A stretch of 64,000 bases of DNA from Solen grandis (GCA_021229015.1 CM037785.1:40172766-40236765); one strand, 5' to 3'. Shown: positions 1-10,505, counted from the stretch's first letter. Notes: generated from the sequence alone by a model not told the origin. Made by a program: numbers and translations.

Positions 1-700
1 GTCTTACTTACAAATGGTGCGTAACCCCTTTTTTCCGCGAGAATAGAAATCATATGATATCCATTTTCAGGCCTTTAGTGACTGTTCTATTTTCTAGCAT
101 TTATCGTAAAGAGTTCAATATTAATGAGTCTCAATCTATAATAGAGACTGTGCCGTCTTTGTATTTGATATCCTCTCTTCATTAGAAGGCATAAAAGATT
201 GAATCGTAAAAGCAGTTAATGAATATTACCAAAGTTTTAAGACATGAGCATTCCTATATAGTACTAAATGTGTCTTTATCATTGTCGACACATTATAATT
301 TCAACACTTCTATTGCTGAAAAATCCATGTATAAAGAATTACTATCCTACTTCCACGTTCACATACAAGTTTTGGAAAACGTACAAAATCTCATATACAA
401 CCAAAAATACATTTTATTGGCATATGATAAATTGTCGACAACTAAATAGCGTGTTAAAATTTATTTACGTTACTTATCCATTTCAATGCAATCTCCAACG
501 CAGGAGATCTTAGTTTACTCATGATCCTTTGAGCAAATTCACACAGGCCAGACCGGTTTTGACACATTAAATGACCTTACTTTCTGAGACAAATGTACGC
601 GTACCTTTCTTACTAAAATGAAAAAGAGATATTGATCAAGAACGCTACCTCGATAGTGCTTATGACAAGGTGATGAAACGAACTTTTTGTACATAACACA
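1..700. other. AT-rich, nothing recognised
   Basis: Only short overlapping open frames on both strands, with no splice-consistent coding signal, no repeat I recognise and no RNA gene. Confidence 0.5.
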
Positions 701-1600
701 CCTGCGTCAGTAAATGAAAACAAGATGTATCTTAAACAGGATGGCCTGGGAATCGCTCACCTGAGAAACATTACATTCATTGCCTGTACAGGTTACTTTA
801 TTATAGCAAAGTCGAACTGAATTCAAAATCATTTTAATTCCACAAAAAAACTGTACATATATGTGTTTTAAATTTTGAAGAACATAACCCAATATATGTC
901 TGTATAGAACCGAAACCACTGAGGCGAGCAAATTTTGACCCCGGAGTCATGAATTTCAAAAAAAACAAACAAACTTGGTAGGGGTTCACTAGGCCATATA
1001 ACACAACAAATATCTAAACTCTAGGCTTTGTAGTTTCTGACAAGAAGGTTCTTCATTTTTTTCCTATATAAGTCTATGTGGAATCAAGTGGCCCATGGGA
1101 CAGGGCCAATTTCGATCCCAGGGTGATGATTTGAACAGACCTGGTATAGATCCACAAGTTGATGCTACACACCAAATGTTTTTAAAGCTCTATGCCTTGC
1201 GGTTACTGACAAAAGATTTTTCAAGGTTTTTGTTATGTACGCCTATGTAAAATCAAGTGCTCCCTGGGGCGGGACCAATGATTTGAACACACTTGGTAAA
1301 GGTCCACTAGACGATGTTATACACCAAATATCTAAGCTCTAGGCTCTGCAGTTTTGAAAAGAAGATTTTTCTGAAATCTATTTTAGCTCCTAACCTGCTA
1401 TTTCAACAAATCAAATCAATTTAAAAGTTTTGATAGAAGGCTTCATAAGGATCAATCCTTTGAAATTTGGTTAAAATCCATTCAGCGGTTTAGGAGGAAA
1501 TGCTGTTTAAAAGAAATTGTTGACGACGGACAACGGGCCATCCATGTAACTTACCATGAGTTCGTTGTGCTCAGGTGAGCTTTAGATACGCAGCATTGAT
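700..1600. repeat. Diverged dispersed repeat with about 160-bp internal units
   Basis: The segment 735-850 is an inverted relative of 43780-43900: both carry a GCAGGTAATGAANG-like core followed by a (C)TCAGGTGAGCG motif. From about 940 to 1400 the sequence repeats an imperfect unit two to three times. Each unit has an ATCAAGTG-CCC(A/T)GGG segment, then TTTGAAC-ACA-TTGGTA, then CACCAAATAT-TAAGCTCTAGGC. The tail (1440-1600) carries CAGCGGTTTAGGAGGAAATG, which recurs inverted at 9160-9330. This is a family of old non-coding repeats, not a gene. Confidence 0.6.
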
Positions 1601-3140
1601 GGGAATTAACGAGATGGAAACTTTTGAACTGTATTATGATATAATAAAATACTTTTTTTTTTCATTCTAGGAAAATACAAGAACTGTGATACAGAGTATC
1701 ACAGCGGGCCCACAAACAAAGCCAACCGACATGTAAATTTGTTGAGGGTATATAAACTTGCAAATTTTCTTTGCGCAGCTTTCGAAAGTTCTGGACGTTA
1801 TTCATGGTCATTGTCCTTCGATATGTCTAAATGGTGGAAAAACCTGTGCGTGGAAAAAATGACAACACAACAAAAAACAGCAATAGCAACAACAAAACTG
1901 AAAATGTTACTAAATATATTATTATGAAAATGTTACATTTGAAATATGCAGTAAGCATTTTTAATATATAATATATATATAAGAAAAAATAACAGGTAGA
2001 CAAATTGTAAAGCTATATATTATTCGACTTCTATTTGCAAATGCTGTACAATGCTAAAAGTACATTTTTTAAGTTAAGATTAATTGGCAGATGAGTGAAA
2101 TAGCTGATAAATGTACGATAAAAGCAACAAGAAAAGCAGTCATTTGTGTCTAAACTATTATATGGTCTGTGGTTAAAAAAATGACCCCTTTTTCCAACTT
2201 GAAGCTTATCAAATTCTTTTTTTAGAACTTTTTTATGTATATGACGAAAGGGTTTGGTTTGAAAAGTAGCGACACAAATCCTTGAGGAACCTCAGAAGAG
2301 GGGTGAATATATTTTAAAACAACAACAATCAAGAAAGCCATTTATCCATTTGAGGACAGAACTTCTGATACTATAAGCATACTATAATGCTGTTTATAGA
2401 CTGTGTCAATGTCACCTTGAAATCAATCAAGATAAGACCAGCCCACAAGAGTTCGGCACATATACATAATTTTGTTTACAAAAAAAATCAAGGAATGGAA
2501 CTCACCAAATGCCAGTTTCCAAACCATGATTTGCATAATCACTGTAGCAAACTTAATTGTACTGTAACACGCATTTATTATGCACTACTGAAGTAGGATC
2601 AAGGCTTCATTAGGTATGAAACAAATCAAAGCGCTAAAGGCAACGAGAGACTGTCGGCGGGGTTATCATGAATAAAAGAGCGAATTCGGCTGACTTACAA
2701 ATTAATAGAATTGCAGAAAAACGTGTTCAGATTTTGGCGTCGTATGATCTTTGCATCTATCGAGTTCAACCCTGCTAAAACTAGATATCTTATGTAAAAC
2801 CTGCTGACAGTATCTGATTGCATTAAACGCATTGATATTACACAAGACGTAGTGTTTATATTGGATTACCAACAATTACCAACATATTAGATTCGTTTAT
2901 GTTTTGTGTCAGTGAAACCATGGCAATAAATGCAATAAAGATAATTTTAGCTATACACACAGGAGAGAAATGTCTACCAGTTGAATAAATGTCTACGCTG
3001 AAAAAAAATGTAAATTATGTCTGTAGGTTTAAGTCTATATTAAAAACCCATGCTTAAATAATGAAAACATTCTTATAATAATAATAATGATAATAATAAT
3101 GAAAATAATAATAATGTTTCTTTCTATTGTTGTTTTGTTA
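1601..3140. other. AT-rich, no gene seen
   Basis: AT-rich DNA with short chance frames only. A short (ATA/ATG)-rich stretch lies near 3077-3115, just before the C/G-run hairpin. Confidence 0.5.
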
Positions 3141-3142
3141 TG

Positions 3143-3175
3143 CCCCCCCCCCCCACCACTTATAAGGGGGGGGGG
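3143..3175. repeat. C12 / G10 hairpin
   Basis: A run of 12 C (3143-3154) and a run of 10 G (3166-3175) flank an 11-nt loop. They could fold as a GC-only hairpin or as G-quadruplex/i-motif. The hairpin marks the left edge of the 398-bp repeat array; a decayed relative of the same edge (CCTCCACCACTTATTGTGGGG) occurs at about 4496. Confidence 0.7.
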
Positions 3176-4770
3176 CGCATTTAGATTTGCTTTTGTCCGT
3201 ACGTACGTATGTTTGTACGTACTTACGTACGTACGTATGTCCGTCCCGAAAAATTGTTCGGAGCATAACTAAAACCTATTAGAGATATCAACATGAAACT
3301 TCATAGGTATATAGAGCTTGATGAAGAGAAGTGCAGTGCACAAGAACCATAACTCTATTTTGTATCATTTAGGAGTTACTGTCCTTTGTTATTTTTCATA
3401 CTTAAGTTTTATCCGGAGCATAACTCAAAACATATAAGAGGTATCAACATGAAACTTCATAGGTAGATAGGGCTCAATAAAGAGAAGTGCAGTGCACAAG
3501 AACCATAACTCTATTTTAGGAGTTAATGCCCTTTGTTATTTTTCATAGAGCTACAAGAGCTTGATGAAAAGAAGTGCAGTGCACAAGAACCATAACTCTA
3601 TTTTGCATGATTAAGAATTATTGTCCTTTGTTATTTTTCATACTTTAATTTAATCCGGAGCATAACTCAAAGGCTATAAGAGGTATCAACATGAAACTTC
3701 ATAGCTACATAGAGCTTGATAAAGAGAAGTGCAGTTCATAAGAACCATAACTCTATTTTGTATCATTTAGGAGTTATTGCCCTTTGTTATTTTTCATACT
3801 TAAATTTTGTCCGGAGTGTAACTCAAAACATATAAGAGGTATCAACATGAAACTTCATAGGTAGATAGGGCTCAATAAAGAGAAGTGCAGTGCACAAGAA
3901 CCATAACTCTATTTTAGGAGTTAATGCCCTCTGTTATTTTTCATAGAGCTACAAGAGCTTAATGAAAAGAAGTGCAGTGCACAAGAACCATAACTCTATT
4001 TTGCATGATTAAGAATTATTGCCCTTTGTTATTTTTCATACTTTAATTTAATCCGGAGCATAACTCAAAGGCTATAAGAGGTATCAACATGAAACTTCAT
4101 AGCTACATAGAGTTGATAAAAGAAGTGCAGTCAAAGACCATAACTCTATTTTGATATTAGAGTTATTGCCCTTTTATTTTTCTAAAAAGAAGTGCAGTTC
4201 ATAAGAGCCATAACTCTATTTTGTATCATTAAGAAGTTATTGCCCTTTGTTATTTTTCATTCTTAAATTTAATCCGGAGCATAACTCAAAGGCTATAAGA
4301 GGTATCAACATGAAACTTCATAGCTACATAGAACTTGATGAAGAGACGTGCAGTGCACAAGAACCATAATTCTATTTTGCATGATTTAGGAGTTATTGCC
4401 CTTTGTTATTTTTCATACTTAAATTTTGTCTGGAGCATAACTCAAAACCTACAAGAGGTATCAACATGAAACTTCAAAGGTAGATATTTTTATGCCTCCA
4501 CCACTTATTGTGGGGTTTAGGCATATAGATTTGCCTTTGTCCATCCATCATCAGTCCATCTGTCAGTCAGTACATCTGTCCCGAAAGTTTGTCTGGAGCA
4601 TAACATGAATACTAATACTGGGATTGAATTCAAAGTTGATACTTCATGCATTCAGGAGAAGTGCAGAGACCAAGTTCTGTAACTCTCAGTCAAGTAGTTT
4701 GGAGTTATTATCCTTTGTTCTGAAAGTCAGTCCAGAGCATAACTTGAATACTAATACAGGGATTGACTTT
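3176..4770 (+). repeat. Higher-order tandem repeat, 398-bp period (156 + 242)
   Basis: The motif TATCAACATGAAACTTCA recurs at 3286, 3442, 3684, 3840, 4082, 4303 and 4459. The spacings are 156, 242, 156, 242, 221 and 156, so two sub-units alternate in a 398-bp higher-order unit, with one shortened by deletion near 4110-4190. Each sub-unit carries a GGAGCATAACTC box, an AAGTGCAGTGCACAAGAACC box and CCCTTTGTTATTTTTCAT. The left edge contains ACGTACGT-rich simple sequence (about 3198-3240). The right end (4490-4770) is a diverged second start of the same family. Related dispersed copies lie at 42700-43440 and, inverted, at 51500-51830. Confidence 0.85.
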
Positions 4771-5031
4771 AAAGTTGATATTTATGTAGCATTTATGTAA
4801 CACTGAAAAAGTGCTAATGAAAATATTGGTGTAGTTACTGCAGCTATGAAAAGACCGAGAAGAAAACCAACCAACCGATGTTTAATTGGCTATAGCAGGC
4901 CAAAAATGTTAATATTGTATATTTTAAATTTGATTAAAAGCGTTGAATGACCCTTTGTTGTTTTCCCTTGTACATTTTTGTTACTTACATCCTTCGATCA
5001 TCTTCTCCTGGCTAGAATCATATTTCAGATT

Positions 5032-5331
5032 ACCGTTTCCGGTGGCTGAGTGGTTAGAGCGTCTGCCTCTGGAGCGGGAGGTCATGGGTTCGATCACCGG
5101 CCTTGACATACCAAAGATGATAAAATGGTACTGGTATAGCTCCCTTGCTTGGCGCTCAGTATAAGGGTGGTTCCAGGACTGGATGGCCCGTTGTCAGGAT
5201 AATGTGACTGGGTGTGGCATCATGCCACATGTCTATGGCGTGATATTGCAGTGTGGCAGCACGATATCTGTCTCAAGTAGACATAGTCTCCAAATACTGT
5301 CGGTGGAACGTTAAACGCAACAACAAACAAA
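5032..5331 (+). mobile_element. tRNA-derived SINE, family 1, with target-site duplication
   Basis: The head has pol III box A (GTGGCTGAGTGG) and box B (GGTTCGATCAC). The body contains GTGTGGCATCATGCCACATG, and the tail ends TACTGTCGGTGG-ACGTTAAAC then (CAA)n. It is flanked by a perfect 13-bp direct repeat CATATTTCAGATT at 5019-5031 and 5332-5344, so both ends and a target-primed insertion are well supported. It looks full length (300 bp) and is the best-preserved forward copy of its family here. The head is tRNA Leu/Ser-like but is not a working tRNA. Confidence 0.92.
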
Positions 5332-5344
5332 CATATTTCAGATT

Positions 5345-6657
5345 TGTGACAAAGCACTTAGGTGGGGGCATTCGTATCCTATGGACACATTTCTAGTTTT
5401 TTCAAAATCTATATATCACTTTGTTTTCCCCTTATATGCAAAGGTATTAATTACCAGAATATTATTATCTTATTATCAATTTATTTATTATAGGATTTTC
5501 AGCGAGTTTTTTTTTCTAACAGACAGGTTTTACTAAAATTTTGCACATAAGTATTTTAGACTATAACTAAAAGATATATGAATTAACAATAGGGGGTCAC
5601 CATACTTGGTTTAAAGACAAAACGTATGATCAATCATCACTGTTTGGTTTTTTTTTTTTTTTTAAAAAAAATTTAAAAAATTATCATAATTTGTAACTCA
5701 TAATGTGCTTTATAAGTTACATGTGAAAATACTGTCAAACATGCATGGAAAATACACAACAAGCAAAAATAGTCATTGTGTCTTGACCCAAAAGCTAAGA
5801 CATTTTATATATACACATGTATTTTTCTTTATAAAAAATGTCAACGGACAAAGTTCCTTTATTTTTTCAGATTCAATTCTCTGAAATAAAGTCTTTCTGA
5901 AAATGTAAAAATGTATACATGTACCTCGCCACGTTTTTTTTTTTTTTTTTTTAACTAAAACTGATTTTTATTGAAATTTTAGCCAGAGTTTAAAACACTA
6001 AATTGTGACTTTTTCAACACTCACCATTTGACAAATATACTTTTAATCATGTTTTTAATACAAGAAACTATTAATTGCATCGCAATCGCCGATAAAGTTA
6101 TTTCTGTGAAAAATGAATACATTCTTGGTAAATAAATCTTAAAATTTGGTGTTTCTTTTAACATTCTACTAAAACTAAATGAGAAATTAAAAAAAATGAA
6201 ATCAATGATAACTCGCTAAACGTCCTTCAAACGAAGAAAATAATGTGAATTATAATTTCAAAATTCTTAGCCTGAGTCTGGAACTCAGGAGCTTGGCCCT
6301 AAAATTGAAAAGCCACGTAATATTTACTGCAAAATCATAAATTTTCGTTGACATTAAATTTCGTTGATTACGTACCTAAGAGAATTTCCTTTGGTACATT
6401 TATTCGTGGATCTATGTTCTAGAAAACGTACTAAGGTATATATAAGAGGCAAGCTTCTGTGGGAATTAATATAAAATTCAAAATTATTATTCCTGGATAA
6501 AACTCACCACGAAATTGACGAAAATTAGTATCCTTCAAAAATTAATGATTCCACAGTAGTAGGCAAACATTATATCAAAAACGAGGACTTAATTAGTCAC
6601 GCGTAATTTGAACCTAGACGTTCCTCTGGTGACATAAATAGAAAGTTATATAAGGTT
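5345..6657. other. AT-rich, no gene seen
   Basis: Contains T-runs at about 5649-5663 and 5935-5952 and otherwise unremarkable AT-rich sequence. No frame longer than chance, and no repeat match inside the window that I can support. Confidence 0.5.
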
Positions 6658-6743
6658 CTAATTAAGCAATCTGACTAAATTACACCTTCTCTATACGCTA
6701 TGCTATATGGAAGATCGTGTACTTTAGTCAGATTGCTAATTAG
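6658..6743. mobile_element. 86-bp hairpin (possible tiny MITE)
   Basis: The left arm 6658-6685 (starting CTAATTAAGCAATCTGACTA) is the reverse complement of the right arm 6717-6743, with one mismatch and one single-base gap. The 31-bp centre is itself weakly self-complementary. It could be a very short foldback element. No second copy was seen in the window, so mobility is inference. Confidence 0.65.
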
Positions 6744-7001
6744 GAAGGCTACATAGTATGCTGGAATATTTTGTAAACGTTTGTTTTGGTTCTTATCTTA
6801 TGAGATATTTATCTGTATAAGATATTCCGCAAACGTATAGATATTCGTAAATAAATTAATATCTATTTCTTTAGAGCGGATTCCATGTTCATGTATTGAT
6901 GCCCTACAGTGTGAATGTTGCATTGATTTCCAATGTCTTACATCAGTATTTCAGTCCTTACCCGCCAGCTTGCGGGAACCATCTTAGCGTCTTAGCTGTC
7001 G

Positions 7002-7034
<33 letters not shown>

Positions 7035-7579
7035 TCTTTCTTTTTTATTTCAAGTATTACGTTTGTTACATACCTAATACGTGTGTTGCTATGCTTTTAT
7101 CCCTCAGGTCTTGTAATAAATAAATAACTATTTTATATTTGGCGTCGAACGAAACAGAAAGGAAAACCTAAACACATTACCGCCTGCGATGTGGTATCAA
7201 TATTCGCATATAGGTCAAACTCACAAAACTTGCGGAGTTTAATAATTTTATAGGTAGAGAATTGGTGTATTGCCTCAACACAAATACGATGTCTTAACAA
7301 TTATAATGAAGATAATTATATGAAAGAAAAATGTTTTATGTTAAAAAGGAAAGTCCCTGCATGAAAATAACCATGTAAATGTTGTTGTTTTTCTGCTTTA
7401 TTGTTTACATTAATTTTATTTTATTTCTATTTAAAAAAACGAACCGATCTGAAAATAATTCCTTGTGTTATAATGGCAAGTTACATTTTTCCATACGTTT
7501 TTTTGAAAGATTGCCATATTGAATGATCTAATGTGTGTCTAAACAATATTTTCCACTGGCGTTAACATCCTATCTCTGT
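6744..7579. other. AT-rich with long T-run
   Basis: A T homopolymer of about 28 bases lies at about 7006-7033. No coding or RNA feature is supported. Confidence 0.5.
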
Positions 7580-7821
7580 TTAACCCTTTCCCTCATATAG
7601 ACTCATTTTGACGCACTCAATAGGTACCACATAAAGCCTGATCTGCAGAAAACCACAGTTAAACCATACCAAATTTAATTACAAAATCCTCATTTCCAGA
7701 CCACTGAGGAGCAGCGAACAACATAAAACCAGATCAGCCTGCGAGTTACTCGCAGGCTGATCTGGTTTTATGTTGTTCGCATAGGTCTTTTCATGGTTTC
7801 CTCTATGAGGGAAAGGGTTAA
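7580..7821. mobile_element. piggyBac-like MITE, copy 1
   Basis: The 242-bp unit begins TTAACCCTTTCCCTCATA and ends with its reverse complement: TTAA duplication plus 14-bp terminal inverted repeats CCCTTTCCCTCATA. The TTAA target and CCC/GGG ends are those of piggyBac elements. No coding capacity, so non-autonomous. The interior holds a palindrome at 7714-7780 with two perfect 33-bp arms around a single T. Copies 2 and 3 are at 20167-20408 (opposite orientation) and 60204-60445. Confidence 0.88.
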
Positions 7822-7878
7822 AGGTCATTGATATAACCAACACGGGGTGTTATTCTCTCTTGCTACTTTTTATGTATC

Positions 7879-8290
7879 ATGATATCGCACGTGTTACTTC
7901 TTGATGTGTTATGATATCGCACATGTTACTTCTTGATGTGTCATGATATCGCACATGTTACTTCTTGATGTGTCATGATATCGCACGTGTTACTTCTTGA
8001 TGTGTTACGATATCGCACATGTTACTTCTTGATGTGTCATGATATCGCACGTGTAACTTCTTGATGTGTTACGATATCGCACATGTTACTTCTTGATGTG
8101 TCATGATATCGCACGTGTTACTTCTTGATGTGTCATGATATTGACATGTTCTCTCTATTGTATACAACACAATTGAACTATTTCGTTTTTTTTTTATGAT
8201 ATCGCACGTGTTACTTCTTGATGTGTCATGATATTGACATGTTCTCTCTATTGTATACAACACATATTGAACTATTTCGTTTTATTTTTT
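7879..8290 (+). repeat. 32-bp tandem array with E-boxes, plus 62-bp duplicated tail
   Basis: Units start at 7879, 7911, 7943, 7975, 8007, 8039, 8071 and 8103, with a ninth at 8196; the period is exactly 32 bp. Each unit carries the palindrome GATATC followed by CACGTG or CACATG, then TTACTTCTTGATGTGT. A junction segment (8135-8195: ATATTGACATGTTCTCTCTA then TTGTATACAACACA) recurs at 8228-8290 after the ninth unit, so the end of the array was itself duplicated. There are no unique spacers between units. Confidence 0.92.
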
Positions 8291-8339
8291 TTAAAAAACG
8301 GTCTTCCATTATTTCCTTCACCAAGAGACTGTGTAATTA

Positions 8340-8745
8340 CTATAAGCATGTTCCTGTAATTTTCACATAGTAATGCCACTTTGTTTTCACTTCATTCATA
8401 TCGTCGTCCGGACTATTTTTCAACAACCACTGCTTAAAAACACTTACACTCCATGAAAAGCTTCCCAAACTCGATAGGATACACATGGTATCAGACTGCC
8501 AGTCATCGTCGCAAACCCACGGTATATATTCTGTTATCACTTCTGTATATACCGTGGGATTTCCAGCTGGCAAAACTCCATGATCATGAATATTAATAAG
8601 CTGCTTGCTGACCAGTGAAACCACGCATATAGTATTTTAGATATTCTTCGGTAAAATTCAGAAAAGCAAAATCTGACTCACTGTCCCCTTCACGATAAAC
8701 CGTAAGCATGACGTACATGGGTGACCCCTTTTCGACTTAGAATTT
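8340..8745 (-). pseudogene. Broken coding-like remnant, family unknown
   Basis: Two adjacent open frames on the - strand look like one protein split by a frameshift near 8600-8612. The upstream frame (about 8745-8603) reads VEKGSPMYVMLTVYREG, continues through DSESDFAF and LNFTEEYLKYYMRG, and stops. The downstream frame (8628-8340) reads LINIHDHGVLPAGNPTVYTE, then IPWVCDDDWQSDTMC, ending KWHYYVKITGTCL. Composition is balanced and not repeat-like, unlike other open frames nearby. Alternatives are two exons read together, or chance. No domain is recognised. A 13-bp inverted repeat (8516-8528 / 8546-8558) lies inside the frame. Confidence 0.35.
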
Positions 8746-8867
8746 GCTAAAAAATACCTGGTATGATTGATTAGGCTTTATATTCTATGTTTCTTTATTT
8801 GTTTACTTTCAAACAAGGTTCAGTTATTGCCTTTCGCTGTTTTGTTTAGAATAAATTCATTATCGCC

Positions 8868-8996
8868 GGCCAAAGGCAGCGATATTAATATACTATCGAG
8901 CAAGAAAGCAACTTTACTCCCGCACCGCTGACGTAATAGAAAAGCAGGTTCTCCTTCTCAGTCGGCGGCAGAAAGATAAACATATCAGATTACCGG
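8868..8996 (+). repeat. Older dispersed repeat, left half (interrupted)
   Basis: Matches 35396-35480: a GCCGGCC start, ACTATCG-(A/G)CAA-AAAGCAA, CTTCTCAGTCGG, CAGAAAGAT, ATCAGATTA. Continuity with the right half (10336-10505) is broken by the insertion 8997-10335. Confidence 0.8.
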
Positions 8997-9084
8997 TGTA
9001 ACAATTTCTCCACAGTCAGATTCTTCCCAAGGGAAAAAAATTCTGCCCAAGTCAGTTTTTCTGCTAATACAAAATTGTGCTTGC

Positions 9085-9440
9085 GAAAAAGCTAAAATCG
9101 TTCCGTTCCGTCAACCAAGATGACCGTCAGAGCTAAAAATAGAACAATCCTCAAACGACATTTCCTCCTAAACCGCTGAGCAAATTTTAATGAAACTCAA
9201 TAGGAATGATCATTGCGTGATACTGCATAAAAATAGCTAAAATCGTTCAGGTCCGCCAACTAAGATGGCCACCAGAGCTAAAAATAGATTAACCTTCAAG
9301 CGGCATCTCCTCCTAAACCGCTGAGCAGATTTTGATGAAATTTATTTCACAGGAATGATCCTTAGGTGGTACTGAGAAAATAACTAAAATCGTTTAGGTC
9401 TGCCTACCAAGATGGCCACCAGAACTAAAAATTAATAAAA
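9085..9440 (-). repeat. About 150-bp tandem repeat inside the nested element
   Basis: AAGATG(A/G)CC then CAGAGCTAAAAATAGA, then TCCTCCTAAACCGCTGAGCA, then AGGAATGATC recurs about 2.5 times. The TCCTCCTAAACCGCTGA core is the reverse complement of the repeat tail at about 1483-1500. Confidence 0.75.
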
Positions 9441-9544
9441 TTTAAATACTATATAATTTATTATGTGTAAATTTTTATCCTTACTTTAGCATTTACTCTC
9501 GAGCAGTTGAATTTAGGTGAGCGATTTAGGGCGATCATGGCTCT

Positions 9545-10270
9545 CTTGTTCCCTCCTAATATATTGTGAGTGAAAGTGGGGATTTTGTCCTTGTAAGTTC
9601 TTCCCCCCTATCCAGTATATTGTGAGTGATGGTGGGGAAGTTCTGGCCTAGTCAGTTTCCCCACCATCATGCACAATCTAAAGGACAGGGGGGGGGGGGG
9701 GGGGGGGGGGGACTGACTAAACCAGAATTTCCCTACCAGGACGCACAATATATTGGATGGGGGTGGGGGGAACTAACAAGGACAGAATTTCCCCACCTTC
9801 ACACACAATATATTGGATAGGGGAGGGAGGGGGGACTGACTGGTCCAGCATTTCCCCACCATCACGCACAATATATTGGATAGGAGGGGGGGGGGACTGA
9901 CTGGTCCAGCATTTCCCCACCTTCACACACAATATATTGGATAGGAGGGGGGGGGGACTGACTGGTCCAGCATTTCCCCACCATCACGCACAATCTAAAG
10001 GACAGGGGAAAAAACTGACTAGACCAGAATTTCGGGGGGGGGGGGGGGACTGACTGAGCCAGAATTTCGCCACCTTCACTCAAAATATTAAATGGGGGGG
10101 GGGGGGGGGGGAATTGACAGAGCCAGAACTGCCTAACCTTCAAACACAATCTATATGACAGGGGGCGGGGGATTGACTAGGCCAGAATTTCCCCATCATA
10201 ACGCACAATATATTAGATAGGGGAAACTGAAGTCAATTTCCCTAAAACCTAAAAGAGGGGGGCTGATGGT
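9545..10270. repeat. About 60-bp G-run minisatellite with orientation switch
   Basis: Forward units begin (GA)CTGACT(G/A)G(T/A)CCAG then (A/C)ATTTCCCCACC, CACAATATATTGGATAGG and a G-run. They start at about 9711, 9770, 9834, 9896, 9957, 10015, 10048, 10112 and 10172. The first two units (about 9548-9655) are in reverse orientation, so the array is head-to-head around 9655. G-runs reach 24 bases (9688-9711). Open frames on both strands here are translation of the repeat. Confidence 0.85.
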
Positions 10271-10335
10271 GGAAAACCTATAGTCAGTTTCTTCCCCGGG
10301 GAAAAAACTGACTGGGGGGAATCTGGGCTGTTACA

Positions 10336-10505
10336 CCGGGAACAAGCTCAGGGGAACTGCTTTGAATGCTGGAAAATCTTGACTGTGTTAAACGTACGCG
10401 TGTTGCTAGATTGGTAGACGCATGATTGGTACAGTACGTGCCTTTGTTCCTTGCATTCCCTTTTACGTCAACATCGTGGTTTATGACACAGAATAGTTTC
10501 ATAGC
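10336..10505 (+). repeat. Older dispersed repeat, right half
   Basis: Resumes the 8868 repeat: GAACAAGCTC-GGGAAACT-type sequence, GCTGG(A/G)AAATCT, GACTGTGTTAAA, then GCTAGA-TGGTA-ACGCA. It aligns with 35484-35640. Confidence 0.8.

Larger units (their letters stand above)
8997..10335. mobile_element. Nested inverted-end element with CCGG duplication
   Basis: Begins TGTAACAATTTCTCC and ends GGGCTGTTACA. The 7-bp ends are perfect inverses and the similarity continues inward through a CAGTCAG-TT-TTCCC segment to about 35 bp. It is flanked by CCGG at 8993-8996 and 10336-10339. The unoccupied relative at 35.48 kb reads ATCAGATTA-CTGG-GAACAAGC, as expected for the pre-insertion site with one C-to-T change. 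Inside are about 2.5 copies of a 150-bp repeat (9085-9440) and the G-run minisatellite (9545-10270). No transposase. TG...CA ends also fit a solo LTR; the extended inverted ends favour a DNA-transposon-type MITE. Confidence 0.8.

Noticed and set aside
5041..5110. Functional tRNA gene
   Set aside because: Box A and box B are present, but the 3' acceptor strand does not pair and the sequence continues into a SINE body with a 13-bp target duplication.
7879..8228. CRISPR array
   Set aside because: The 32-bp units are directly adjacent with no unique spacers, and the DNA is animal-type.
9626..10149. Proline/glycine-rich proteins on both strands
   Set aside because: Translations of the G-run minisatellite.
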